DNA of 64,000 nucleotides from Calliopum simillimum (GCA_951812925.1 OX638370.1:108948897-109012896), one strand, 5' to 3'; positions 24,401 through 36,540 are shown, numbered from the stretch's first letter. Made by a program: numbers and translations. The notes: generated by a model from the letters alone, not told the origin.

Positions 24401-26299
24401 TATACAAAGAATTTCCTATCAAAATGTAGCGTTCAATTAAAGTAGTCAGTTGAGTATCTGCAAACATGTTTAAGGTTGCTATGCTCGAAACTACTGAAAT
24501 TAATTTCTTCATCTTAATTAAGCCAAAACTAATAAAAATTACGAAAACAAATCACAAAACCGGCCAAATAATGCCAAATACTGCTTCATCAAATTGTCCA
24601 TAACGTGGACATTTCATCCCAGATCAATTTTGGAAAAGCATTGAATCAAGTTATAAGCTACAAGTTAATAATTTTATGTATTGCAAAAAGTACAGTGTAC
24701 TATTTTAAATGCTTTTGAATTACTAAGGTTACAAAAAACGAACCTTCGACCACATTTTGGAACTTCCAAACATATTTTTTTACGGAAAGCATACAAAATT
24801 ATCTTTCATATGACAACAAAATTGAGATGGTATCTTTAACGATTTTGAGAGTTATGGTTTTTTGAAGATTTCAACTAGAAGAGCTTAAACCATTCTTCTT
24901 CACAAAACAATAATTTAAATTTATTCGATTTTTCGAAAGCAAATATAGCAAAAATCATAATAGAATGTATAGACAAACAACTATAAGTACTACTATCAGT
25001 GTCACTTCCATGTAGACATTCTTATTTTCTCACGCTCCAAACACACTTAACACACTGAACCGCTGCATTTTGATTTATTAACATGGCTTTAACTTGGTCA
25101 ACAATTTATACAAGGTGTTTGAAAGAATTTCTAATGGTTTTATTCAGCATTAATTAAATATGACCGATTGCAATACGATTACGCCTAATTGTCACGTAGC
25201 GGTAGTAAAATTGTCAAAACTATTTCTTTTTGCTGTGACTTTTATGACCAAAAAAATCATCAAAAAACATTTTGAAATTTAGGGCGTGTACAATTAATTG
25301 TTTTTATATTGAAATAAGTGTGGAAATAAAAATATGAAAAAAATTCTTAATAATTTAGCCACGTCTGTACCATTAATAGTCGACACAGATTTTGCAATGC
25401 AAAGGTTTTTTCATTTTTTGTTTTTTATTGAAAGGTTTATTGTTACTGGAAAAACCGGTTGTTTTCCGTTTAAAGATTTTTGTTGCAAATCCGCCAACAA
25501 ACTTGCAACATTTGTTGCTTTGATGCTGCGCTGCTGCTTTTGTAAGACTTCTCATCTTAAACTTGCAATGCCTGTTTTGTTTCATTCCATTTTACCATGA
25601 AATTCTTGGAAGGCTAAAAGTTGGTCAAACGTTTTGATTTCTTTTGTTTTTCGTCTATTCTGCTGTAGCACACGCTTGAGTCATATTGGCAAGGGTAATT
25701 TTTTTATTTTTTATTATCAATTCTTTAACTTCATGATACAACGGATGTTACGCTATTTATTTAATAATCATATTCATTGTAATTAGTTGCTCACATACAT
25801 ATCCCACTAACCATAACCGATTTAATAATCATACCATTACTAAACTTATCGATGTCTGTTCACCATTCCTGACTTAATAATTAAAGCAAAAATGGAAAAA
25901 CGCTCGTAAATATAAAATAATTATACGAGTAACTGCCTTATGCACTCAGTTTTATATGTTCTCCGTCAGTCAGTCAGTCGATCACTCAGTGATATAGTCA
26001 GACAGTGTTAGTCAGTCGACCATCTCCAAACACACAATGACCAACGACGACGACCCAATCGCTGATTGAATTGACAAAGTGACGTAAACTAATTTAAAAC
26101 GGCAACAACAAGAACAACAACGAGTACTCCCTGTCAGTTGACAATTGACAATTTGTTGCTTTTGTTATTGTAATTGTAATTCTTTTAGGTAGGTACATAC
26201 GAGTAGATTCTATTTTCAACTGTTTTCAGAATATCCACAACCATTACGACACATACTGAGTAAGTGGCATGCACAATATGTTCTATATATCTATATACA
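24401..26299. other. spacer; small GC-richer patch at about 25960-26160
   Basis: No gene recognised. The patch at 25965-26015 holds a run of CAGTCAGTC-type repeats, followed by CAACAACAAGAAC. This resembles the CAG/CAA-rich 5' regions of fly genes, but no Inr/DPE pair at correct spacing was found. Confidence 0.35.
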
Positions 26300-27095
26300 T
26301 ATGTACATTAGATAGTATCGATTCCCATACAAAAAAAAAGCTCGCTGTAAGCCCCGCATTTTGAAAGCTTATCGGTTTTGATTTTTAAGGAAACATTTTT
26401 TTTTCCGACCTCTAAATAATATGCTATTTGATTTTTCCTATTGCTCCGCCAATTGACGTCCGATCATCAAGTATGATTTATCGTTGTAAATATCTACATT
26501 TCATTCATAGAAGTAATTTATCTCAAATGTTTTTTTCGACTAGTTGTATCACTACAAAATTTCCTCAAATTGCTGAAATTGAAGAAGTTATCGCGAATCT
26601 AATAACTCAGTACAAAATATGAAAAACAGGATGTTTCAAAAACGAAAATCGCCCCCTAAAACTATGCAATATTCTTTTTTTACCATTTGACATTTTAAAC
26701 AGGATGCACATAAATAAAAGAAAAGAATCTTAGATTCGCCATAACTTCTTCAATTTAAACAATTTGAAGAAACTTCGCAGAAATGAATTTTATGATTTTT
26801 TATGGGCTTCAATTCCATGAAGTATCCTTGGCACCCTAGGGTGGTAGAAACTGTGATAATGAGTTCAACTAGTCGAAAAAAACATTTGAGATAAATTACT
26901 TCTATGAATGAAATATAGCCCACATCAATAAAATACCATACTTGATGATCGGACGCCAAATGGCGAAAAAAATCAAAAGCGTATTATTTAGAGGTCGAAA
27001 AATTTTTTTTTTCCTTAAAAATCAAAACCGATAAGATTTCAAAATGGGGAGCTCACAACGAACTTTTTTTTGTGTTACTATCTAATGTACATATA
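26300..27095. repeat. 796-bp long inverted repeat (foldback element)
   Basis: The left arm at 26300 to about 26602 is inverted at about 26729-27095. Outer ends are ATGTACATTAGATAGTA and TACTATCTAATGTACAT. Inner pairs include AAAATCAAAACCGATAAG with its inverse, ACATTTGAGATAAATTACTT with its inverse, and CGAATCT...AGATTCG near the loop. The right arm carries about 65 bp not present in the left. The loop is about 125 bp. No coding is present. Confidence 0.82.
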
Positions 27096-27649
27096 TCCAG
27101 TGGTTGGAATTTTGCATTAAATTTCAACTTAATAACTCTAGACATTTGCTATGCATATACTTATATTTCTATTGAAGTATATATGCAAATAATTATAAAT
27201 ACTTAGTTTGAGAGTTACCGTCTCAAAATTCAACAGTTTGTTCTAACAAGAGGAGCCAAAAGTCATGTCATAATGTGAGTTACCTGACATTTTGCTAGAA
27301 TTTGAAAAACTTGAGCGTTGTTTTCACAGAAAATTTACTCAAAAATATAAAATTTATGATTGTAAGTTTGAAAAATGATATCGGTCAAAAGACCATCTCG
27401 AATTTTAAATTGTTGCTAGCAAAATATCTGGCTCTAAATTACTTAGCTTATTGTCAACTAAAACATAAATGGAAGCACACATAGAAATTTGACGTCATAT
27501 TCAAAAACTATGGTAAATTCATATTATGATATTACTTTTGCCTCACCTTTTGTATGTAACAAGGATCTATGAAATATAACAAATTCTAGTTTTTACTACG
27601 GAAATCTGCTTAGTAATAAAGATTACAAGCTTATCCGCTGTATAGAACG
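27096..27649. other. AT-rich spacer
   Basis: No gene, RNA or repeat boundary recognised between the inverted repeat and the Helitron-like copy B. Confidence 0.35.
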
Positions 27650-28164
27650 TTAGCATTTCCCGGTGCGCGGCGCTACACATTCTCTTGTACAGAGGCCGGT
27701 ACATTTCCAAAATAAATTTTCCCGTTGCGATTTACGTGCCATATATCATCTCTGTGCGTTAAATAGTTTCAGAGATATGACGTTTTTTAAGGATGTGGAC
27801 TGTGCATTGTTCCCTTGGACATTATTTGTCCCGATACTCTTAATACATATGCCTAATCTCATTCATATCTGTTAAATATTTTCAGAGATATGATAAATTA
27901 TTATTTTTGGAAACACGAAAATTACGAAAACTCTTTAAATTATTGTTTCCGACATCCAAGATAGACCTTTGGTGCAAAAATTTTTGGTTCCGGCATCCTT
28001 AGGGGGGGGGGGGCTGAAAAAAAACCGATAAAACTAATGATGCAGAAACACAAGCCGTACCTAAAACCGATAAATATAAATTTTCACAATGATCGGTCAA
28101 GCCGTATGGGAGTCTATAAGAAGCATACAGATATAGAAATATTCATTTTTATATACATATGAAA
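27650..28164 (-). mobile_element. Helitron-like non-autonomous element, copy B
   Basis: Inverted copy of the element at 19359. Read on the minus strand it starts near 28164 with ATATAAAAATGAAT. It contains CCGATCATTGTGAAAATTTA and GTTTCTGCATCATTAGTTTT, and two TATCTCTGAAA segments. It ends with GTGTAGCGCCGCGCACC and GGGAAATGCTAA. An 11-base G run lies near 28003-28013. It is diverged from copies A and C. Confidence 0.55.
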
Positions 28165-28615
28165 CAAAACACGACAAGTGTACCAGCTGAAAACTTTTTT
28201 GTCTCCGATTTTGCTCAATTTTGACAATATAGTAGAACCGGTGCACAAAAACAATAATCCGAGATAATTTGGTTCTAGTACCATTTGTTGTTAAAATACA
28301 GGGTGCTTAAGTTGGCATAGTTAGTCATTTTCATGAAAATTGTGTTTTTTTAAAAAATTTATAGCTTACACCAAAGTTTGTAAATTGATATACTTGTTAG
28401 TAACTGGTCCAATTCATTTTTAAGTGCTCTTTTTATAACAAAGTATTACTTGGTAAAAAATTTTTTTTCACCATAATTTTTTAAACTTAAAAATACTTTT
28501 AAATTTCATGAAAAATCGTCTAAGGAATACGTGTAAACTTTTTTTTTGTGGAATTTTTTTGACTTTTTTTTTAAAAATTTTCTAAAAAATTATTCAAAAA
28601 AAAAAAAAAATTTCC

Positions 28616-28945
28616 GATCACTTTAATTTCCCTCCACATCTTCCTCAATGCCTGGATTTATCCAACGAAAACGATCTTTTGCGATCACTTTGATTTCCCT
28701 CCATACCTTCCTCAATCTTTGAATCTCTCTATCGAATGTGATCTTTTGCGATAAATTTGATGTGCCGTCATATCGCTATCAATTTTTGGATTTTTCCATT
28801 GAATGTGATATTTAGCGATTTTTTTGATCTTTTGCAATAAATTTGATCTCTCACATTTTTCCCAATCCCTGCATCAAATGCAATCTCTTGCGATAGCTTT
28901 GACTTTTCTCTACATCTATCTCAATCCTGGAATTTTCTTTCTTGT
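28616..28945. repeat. tandem repeat, period 67 bp, about 5 copies
   Basis: Units start at 28616, 28683, 28750 and 28817 (exact 67-bp spacing), with a fifth at about 28892. Each begins with a form of GATCACTTTGATTTCCCTCC, contains CTTCCTCAAT and GGATTT, and ends with GATCTTTTGC. Units diverge progressively from left to right. No protein-coding frame is maintained. Confidence 0.8.
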
Positions 28946-30769
28946 TTATTGGCTTTTGAATTCTACATTTTAATTTTCATGAACAGTTTTATTAAAAACT
29001 ATACAAACGTTTTCATAATAACAAACAAAAATATATCATCATTGTTTGATAAAATCTTAATTATATATTAAGAGCATAAAGCGCTTTTAGACCACTCTAT
29101 CAATAGTCGATCATATGATTATGCAGATTTTTATTACCCAATAGTTTTTATATTTATAAAGAATAAACACAAACTCATTGCGATAAATCAAAAAGTAATC
29201 AATTTAAATTCTTTTAAACATTAGCAAAATTCACACCATAAAAAATATAAATAAAAACAAATAAATTGTTACAATAAAACTAAAAAAAATACGCACTATG
29301 GGAACAACATAAAAATTAGACAGCATAATGGTAAAGGTCGGCGCTTATCGCACGGAAGAATCTTCGAAATAGCGATGGGAAAAAAAATGTTAATTAAAAA
29401 TTGAGTCAAACTTTTGAATTTGATACGCTTTACAGAAGAAGACAGCGTTTTTCTCACGGTTTTTTTTTTTGGTATTGGAAGTTTGAACTGTATGCAATAC
29501 ATGCGAAATTACGCACAAAGTTTTGGAAAAAAAAACTGTAGATATGACTTCTTTGAAAATAATTTTCAAAGCGGCATTTTATTTCCTTCTGATTGAAATT
29601 AATTTTTATTATAACTAATTAATTCATTAGCGAACATAAATAGCGTGCGGCCTAACGCCGTTTGCTTTAAGCAGAAATCAACATTTATTCAAATCAATAA
29701 AAATCTAAATTGATAGATGAAAACAAAAACAAAACAACATTTCCACAAAAATTAGTTAACGTAAGCCCAGTTGTAGCATCCGTATAGTGTTTCTCGGACA
29801 GCTCGTAATTCATGCGTTAAAAATTGTTAACAAATTGAAATTTTATATCTTGGCAAGCGTATAGTTTAGCACAAAGAGCTAAGCCGCTGGGCCTAAGTAA
29901 AAAATGGGGTTTTTGTTTTCATCTTCAATTTATTATTAAGGCATTAGTTATGGTCTTATCATCTCATCCCAGTGTTGTAAACTGTAAACAGATGTTCAAG
30001 CGGCGGCGGCGTCAAACGTCAAAGTTATGCAAATGTCATAACTCGCTGAAGAGCACGTTCCAAGCTTTAAAACATTGAAAATACTCAAATGAAAAACTAC
30101 ATTTTAATGACTCGTTTACATGCTAAGCTCTGACTGACAGTGTTGACCTGCAAAAAAAAAATACAAAAAAAGTTGTAAAGCGTGTTTTATTTTGTTCAAG
30201 CTACCGCAAAATTTAAAATCTTTTTAAATTATGGCTTGCAACTCTTAACTACTTAAAAAAAAAAAAACTAAAATTGCCGTTCATTTGTAAATCTATATTT
30301 AATTTGTGCGCTTAATTGTCTTATGTAGACGCTTCAAAGTAAATCACTTTAATAACAGAAGCTGTCAGTCATCTAAGTCATTTTAACGCCATTTGGTGTG
30401 TTAATTTGAAAATCATTTGAAAGTCAATGAAATGCTTAAGACACGCATTGATCGACATTAGCAGCAAATTGATTTTTCTAAGGCTTGTAAAATAGCATGT
30501 GGTTCAAACTAGCAATATTAGCTGGTTAAGCATCATCTTGATCATGATATTGATAATTTTTCAGTATTTTTAGACAATAAATTTACAAAAAAAATCTTTA
30601 AAATGATTGGAGAAGAACTTCCTCGAGAACAAATTGAAGAGTGAGTTTTAATCCTAATAATTGTTTGGGCTGTGATTCATAGTTCTGAGAAGTCGCAGAA
30701 CTCGCGGCTAGGAGGAATAGATTTTAATAAATATTAAAAGAAGCTACCCGCGCGTTTTATTTTTGTGAA
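28946..30769. other. AT-rich spacer, nothing recognised
   Basis: About 1.8 kb without family motifs. A GGCGGCGGCG patch at about 30000 is the only GC-rich spot. Confidence 0.35.
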
Positions 30770-31660
30770 TCGGTATTTGGGGATTTTTAAATAACATACC
30801 CAATTTTCCTTAAAATCGTTTATGGTGCCGTTTTTGAGAAATCCCATTCTAAATGAAATTTTCCATACTAAACGAAAAAACCAAAAAAAACTAAAACCAA
30901 CAAATAACAGTATTAATTTTAAGTATATTTTTTGGTGATTATCAAAAATATGCAAAAAAAACATCCATAAAAAACATCCAAAAATAAACATCCAAAAATA
31001 AAAGTATCCAAAAATAACATGTTTGCATGTTTGTTTTTGGATGTTTTTCATTGGATGTATTTTTTGGATGTTTTTATTTTTGGATGTTTTTTTTTGAATG
31101 TTTTTTTTTTTTTGATATTCCTTTTTTGGATGTTTTCATTTTGGATGTTTTTGATTGGATGTATTTTTTTGGATGTTTTTATTTTTGGATGTTTTTATAT
31201 TTTTAGATGTTTTTCATTGGATATTTTTTTTGGATGTTTTTTCTTTTTTTGGATGTTTTTATTTTTGAATGTTTTTTTTTTTTGTATGTTTTTTTCTTGG
31301 ATGTTTTTATTTTGAAATTTTTTTATTGGATGTTTGTTTTTGGATGTTTTTCATTGGATGTTTTTTTGGATGTTTTTTTTTTTTTTTTTGATGTTTTTAT
31401 TTTTGGATGTTTTTATTTTTAGATGTTTTTCATAGGATGTTTTTTTTTTCAGATGTATATTTTTTTGTTTTTTTTGATATTTTTGAGTGGAATCGTTTTT
31501 TTTTTTTTTTTTTTTTTGATGCTGAATCTGAATTCGTCAAAAGAATTTTGGTTTTTTCGTTTGATATGGAAAATTTCCTTAAATTAGGAAATTTTCTAAA
31601 ACGGCACTACGTACAATTTTATGGAAAATGGGGTATGGTACCTGAAAATCCGCACATACC
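30770..31660. repeat. foldback element with a GGATGTTTTT satellite core
   Basis: The outer arms at 30770 to about 30882 and about 31550-31660 are imperfect inverse copies. Shared blocks are CATACCC, ATTTTCC, GTGCCGTTTT, AAATTTTCCATA and AAACGAAAAAACC. Between them (30955-31460) is an array of about 12-25-bp units of the type TTTTTGGATGTTTTT. The array itself flips orientation near 31020: to the left the units read AAAACATCCAAAAAT, to the right GGATG. This is the classic organisation of Foldback-type elements (long inverted repeats plus internal short tandem repeats). Long open frames across it (Phe/Asp/Val-rich) are artefacts of the repeat. Confidence 0.78.
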
Positions 31661-31678
31661 AATTTTAAAATTAAAATT

Positions 31679-31876
31679 TTATCTATCCGAGCTCTCAATG
31701 TTTTCATGCAATTTAAAACCCAAAACCATTTTTGAAGTTTCGTTAAAAAACAGCTTCTTTCCTTTAGCTCCCTTTAAGTATCTTACAATTCTTCTAGCAC
31801 ACTGCCAATGTTCTTCTGACGGGTTTTGTTGATATCGACCCAACACTGGATAGCATATATTTGGTTTAGCACACAC
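31679..31876 (-). mobile_element. copia-type retrotransposon Pol fragment
   Basis: The minus strand is open for 65 codons and reads NICYPVLGRYQQNPSEEHWQ and then CARRIVRYLKGAKGKKLFF. This is the conserved segment just after the Ty1/copia reverse transcriptase catalytic core (family pattern RPD...NP...HW...RYLKGT). No LTRs, integrase or RNase H were found nearby, so only a fragment remains. It abuts the right arm of the foldback element at 30770-31660. Confidence 0.72.
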
Positions 31877-32133
31877 GGTTTGCTATAGGGACAGGATTAT
31901 TTCAAAAGAACCATGACAAAAACTGAAAATGGGGAGTATTTCTAGAGCCTTTTATGATAATTTTCAAATGGAATATTTCTAGAGGCTTTTATGATAATTT
32001 TCAAATGGGACAGAAAATCCAATCAGATACCCCCTTCGTGAATATACCTGTTCTAGTTGCGGCATTTTATCCATATTTAAAAATATATTAAACAAAAATT
32101 TAAATATTTTTGTTGTTTTGAACAGATAATGTA

Positions 32134-32346
32134 ACAAGCTACCAACAAATCACGTTTCAAGTGGTTTTGTGGCGTGAGCTTACTGTTCTATGTTTTTGAG
32201 TAAAAACACCAACATTACAAAAACAAGGTTTTTTTACCTATGCATTTTTCCTTGTTTTTGTAATGTTGGTGTTTTTTACTCAAAAACATAGAACAGTAAG
32301 CTCACACCACAAAACCACTTGACACGTGATTTGTTGGTGGCTAGTT
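32134..32346. repeat. 213-bp near-perfect palindrome
   Basis: The left arm at 32134 to about 32228 pairs with about 32249-32346. Paired blocks include AAGTGGTTTTGTGG, GTGAGCTTACTGTTCTATG, TTTTTGAGTAAAAA and CACCAACATTACAAAAACAA, with only a few mismatches. The loop is about 20 bp. The low divergence implies recent origin or gene conversion between arms. Non-coding. Confidence 0.88.
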
Positions 32347-32510
32347 AAAAATTTAAATAGTTGAAAATGTGCTGAATACAAAATTTGAATATGTCTTCAG
32401 AATTGCTCTATTGCGTATAGTTTTTGAGATATCCTAACCTAAAAAGCAAAAAACTAAATAACATTACGTTCACTCGTTAAATCGACTAATTAATTGAAAG
32501 CTCTAATCTT

Positions 32511-33455
32511 TATACCCTACACCCAGGGTATATTCACTTTGTCCTTGTGTTTGTAACGCAGAGAAGGAGGCGTGGCAGATATAGAAAAGTATATACATAT
32601 ATTCTTGATCAGCGTCACCTCCTGAGTCGATATAGCCATGTCCGTCTGTCTGGCTGGCTGGGTGGCTGGTTGGCTGGGTCGCTGGCTGGCTGGGTGTGTG
32701 TGGAAATAAATTTTTTGGGAAAACTGAGCAACATAATTCAATAAAATTTGGTGCACAGCCTCCGTCGTAAAAGTTAGCTCGGGGGATTGAAAATGAGCGA
32801 AATCGGTCAACGAACACGCCTGCCACCCACACAAAAAATATATTCAAAATGCAATAATAACAGCATTATTCGCAATAACAGAAGCAAAATACACATAAAT
32901 ACTAGGGAAAGTAAATATAAGCTCTGAGCAAAAACTAGGCGAATTCAGACTAGAGGGCGTGGCACCTCCCATATAAACAAAAGTTTCAAAATGTTATACG
33001 GAAAGCGTTTTTTGAGATAACCCAACCATATTACACTCAAACACTCGGATCTATAAATGTATGCTTACGCAAGATCTAGGTAAGCTCGGACAAGAGGGCG
33101 TGGCACCTCCCATATAAGCAAATGTTTCAAAATTATATAATGAAAGTGTTTTTTGAGATAATCCAACCAAATTTAACTCAAACACGAAGAACATTAATTG
33201 TAAACTCTGAGTTTAAAGTAGGCGAAGTAGGATTAGAGGGCGTGGCACCTCCCATACAAGCGAAAGTTTCAAAATGCTATACTGAAAGATTTTTTAAAGA
33301 AAACCTAACCGAATTTTACTCAAACACTCAGAACAGTAAATGCAAGCTCTACGCAAAATCAAGGTAAGCTCGGAGGTGAGGGCGTGGCACTTCCCATATA
33401 AGCAATTTGTTCTTATACTATCCTAATTATATACTTGAAATGCAGTGTAGGGTAT
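32511..33455 (+). mobile_element. TIR element with four 142-bp internal tandem repeats, copy 1
   Basis: Termini are TATACCCTACAC and GTGTAGGGTAT (about 11-bp inverted repeats). After a leader with AAGGAGGCGTGGCAG, GATCAGCGTCACCTCCTG and a GGCTGGCTGGGTGG repeat come four tandem units whose GAGGGCGTGGCACCTCCCAT or equivalent motif starts at 32953, 33094, 33236 and 33378 (spacing 141, 142, 142). A second copy, inverted and with two units, lies at 45620-46068. There is no ORF. The family is not identified. Confidence 0.7.
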
Positions 33456-33539
33456 TTAGTTTTTGGTCAGGCCAAAGATAACACCCTTACTAGTTTTCTT
33501 TCAAAACGAATCCTTGGCAGTAAAGATTATTTTTTAAAG

Positions 33540-34345
33540 GAAAAAGAATGTCCGAAGAGTCTAAAAATATCAAGAAAGTTTTAAAAAGTTGAAAAATACC
33601 ACAAGGTCGAAAACAATACAACGGAAAGTGAATGAAAAATATCAAAATGCTGAGGACAAAGAAATGCAATATGTCAAAAAAGAATAAAAAAGATGAATAA
33701 TGTTGAAAACGATTAAATAAATTGAAAATATATTGAAAATGTCGACAAATACAATCAGAGGGCTATAGCAAACGAGGTCAAGCTGCGCAAACAGGGATGG
33801 ATTGCTCCCACTCTCCAGAAACCACACAGCGAAGTTTGTCTTGAGTGGAATCCACAAGGCAGTAGAGCACGTGGTAGACCCAAAACCAACTGGAAAAGGT
33901 CGCTGGAAAAGGAAATCCAAGAATCAGGAAAGTCGTGGCAAGAGATCAAAGTCATCGCAAGGGATCGCGACGAATGGAGATATTTCATATTGGCCCTATG
34001 CTCCTCCTAGGAGCTAAAGGAGAATACATACAAACATGGAAAAATCTTAAGAAACTTAGATGATGTTTGATTATATAAATCAAAATATCGATAATGATAT
34101 AATCATGATAAGTCAAGATATAAAGAAAACATTTCAATAAGAAGAAGAATTTTGAAGAGTCGAAAAATACCAAAAAAGATTAAAAAGTCGAATAAAAGCT
34201 AAAGGCTAGAAAATAGAAAATGTGAAAAGCCATGAAAAGGACGAAAGAATACCAGAAAAGTCATAGAAATGTTGGAAAAGCCAAAAAAACAAAAACAACA
34301 AAATTCAATTCAGAAATTTTTAAAAATGCAGAAAAAGTCAGAAAA
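33540..34345. repeat. purine-rich degenerate repeat interrupted by a LINE 3' end
   Basis: From 33540 to about 33750 and again from about 34085 to 34345 the strand is an irregular repetition of GAAAAATGTC and AAAAAGTCGAAAA-like words. The block between is LINE sequence (separate entry). A similar purine-rich repeat occurs at about 37780-37900. Confidence 0.5.
33755..34030 (+). mobile_element. truncated LINE 3' end, same family as 46402-47330
   Basis: Across two frames it reads EWNPQGSR, RGRPKTNWKRSLEKEIQESG and KSWQEIKVIARDRDEW, the C-terminal motif downstream of the reverse transcriptase. It is nearly identical to the same region of the copy at 47100-47290, with a short deletion. Both end with TTGGCCCTAT...GGAG(C/T)TAAAGGAGA and then AATACATAC. 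This is 5' truncation typical of target-primed reverse transcription. Confidence 0.78.
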
Positions 34346-35229
34346 TGTTACTATTCATCGACATTTTTCCCAGCGGTTCGTGTGGCAACTTTTTTTTCAA
34401 ACTTGTTATAATCTCAACTCAATACTTTAAATTAAGTAATTAAGCTTGTAAGTAATTAAATTAAAAGCAGATTCCAATGCGTTCAGCTAATTAAAAGTCA
34501 GGAAAACTAAAACTACTATGCTTACATTAAGATTATTCGGTCTTCTTGTTTTCAAAAAAATAACCCGCATTTGTATTAATAAGCATTATGGTGGTGTTCG
34601 CATCGTATCCCTCATTAATTTCTAAAGCTGGCGTTAAAAGCTGTTAACGAGTAAATGAACTGAACCCTCAAATTATGGTATTAATTTATAATGTGTCTTT
34701 CAATCAGTGGCAACAGATTGTAATTCCTGACGACTTTGGTTTTCTTGTTGTTGTCTTTGTAAAGTATATCACTAATAGCGCATATTTGATTTTAAATGTT
34801 TTCATTTTTCTTTCTTTTTTTTTAAATTTTTATGATTGTTACTTTTCAATGCTTCGTTAAGTTTTTCTTAAATGATTTTTTATTGACGGCTGGCTGTAAT
34901 AGGAGTGTGAAAATTTAAAAGAAAAAAATTACAATAAAATTTTAAATTCATGCAATCACAAAATGTATCAATACAAAAAAATTAAAAAAAAATTGTCGGT
35001 TTTGCGGTAAAAGTCATGATTTGATATCAGTTTACTAAAAAAAAAGTGTATAAAAAATACTTAGGCTTTTTAATGAATTTTTATTTTGTTTTGGAAACAG
35101 AAACACCTATTTTTGAGACATATTTATTATTAGTTTTGAAACAAAAAATATCCTTCAGACAATACCGCATATTCGAATATAATATTTTGCAATTTTTGCA
35201 GTATTATAAGGCGGTTTATAGATCTTTCC
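34346..35229. other. AT-rich spacer
   Basis: No supported coding, RNA or repeat boundary. Confidence 0.35.
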
Positions 35230-36540
35230 TTGGAGAAATGCAATACACCATTTTTGAGTACTTTTTCAAACTCTCCTGGAGAGATTACATACTACTGTAT
35301 CTCCGCAGTGGGGATTGGAGTAACTCGGCAGAAGATAGTGTCAGTTAGCAGTCTCTCTGGTTTCGTAGTAGGTAGGGCTGTGGAGAAGATGGTGTTTTCC
35401 ACAACTCAGAAGGGAGGAAAGATGGTGAAGCATGAGGTGATGATTTGCAGGCCTCGACCTACCATCACTCAGTTATTTGGACGGGGTGGGAGATCTCATC
35501 AGACAATCCGGATCTCCCGCCGCCAAAAATCGCTAGTAGAAGTTTTTAAATCAATGAATCTGAAGGCTCAATCTTGTCTGTATGGTATAGAAGATTGATT
35601 GGTGTTTAAACATTGGTTAACTGGAGGTTAATGGAGGAGTAATGAAACGAAACATGAGAGACTGTTGGTTAAGCATTGTCCTATGTCTGGCCTCAAGCAG
35701 CCTGCTGCTTCCCAGTGGCAACCCCTGGTATTTGTGGTTGGCAATGGCATTGTTGATCGCTGTCAGCTACAAGCCAAAGCAAGAAGGCGGAAGGGCGTGA
35801 CTTTTGGAGAGATGAGGGTTTTTCCCTTTAATCCCAATTTTCACGTTACGCATATGGTAAAAAGCATTCCAAAACAGGATTTTTAGGGTTTTCCTGAGGA
35901 ATCCGCAATTGGTAACGTGTTCCCACAATCTATAGTAAGTCGAGTCGTACATGGTAAAGTGGCCAAAGCAACCTTGGGTAGGACTACTTCTCCCAAAAAA
36001 GTCTTGAGCTTTCTTAAAGGGAGGGATGCACCAAGAAACGTGTTCCCACAATCCATGAGAAATCGATATGGGTGATTAGTCCCAGGCGTATCAGAGTCAT
36101 ACTAACAGAAGCGTATTGCTACGAAATCTGACCAGAGGTTATTCTGGTACCATGGGAGTTGGTAGCCCTTTGGAGTATCCGGTGCGCTGGATATTTCAAC
36201 TGACGATAATGATCACTGTAATTGCCAAATTTTTCAATTTACATTCAATTTTATTAAAAACTATGTTACAGAACTTTGTCACTCAACTCTTGGCAAATCC
36301 ATACATCAAGCGCGTTACTGTTTTATTGATACGAATGATCGAATTAGAGTCTCAGATCTTAGATATTTTAGTCGATATGCCGAGTTTTGTGTGTGAGATA
36401 ATGTCGCGGCCGGTCAGATTCTCAGTAACCCGTCTATATTTTTGTATATATATATATTTTTTTTTTTGTGTCAATAAAACTCCTGAATCTTATTTTTTTG
36501 GCTGTCCTGTTTTAGAAAAGTTAAAAAAAACGTAAGCTGA
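35230..36540 (+). other. unidentified GC-richer block, possible retroelement remnant
   Basis: Composition changes sharply from AT-rich flanks to mixed sequence. Two open frames are present (35230-35598, 122 codons; 36116-36535, 139 codons), but neither shows a motif I recognise, and the second has a low-complexity end. A GTGTTCCCACAATC motif occurs at about 35918 and 36040 with imperfectly similar surroundings. AATAAA at 36474 follows a TCGCGGCCGGTCAGATTC segment. Composition plus a late poly(A) signal would fit a decayed LTR element, but no target duplication, primer site or pol motif was found. Confidence 0.3.

Noticed and set aside
28616..28945. CRISPR-like array
   Set aside because: The 67-bp units are contiguous and have no unique spacers; the context is eukaryotic.
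31019..31832. Several 70-140-codon frames rich in Phe, Asp, Val and Met
   Set aside because: They are translations of the GGATGTTTTT satellite and its flank; the periodic peptide reflects the DNA repeat, not a protein.
35230..35598. 122-codon frame considered as a host gene
   Set aside because: No recognisable domain, no splice signals read with confidence, and surrounded by repeat-like DNA. Kept only as an unidentified block.
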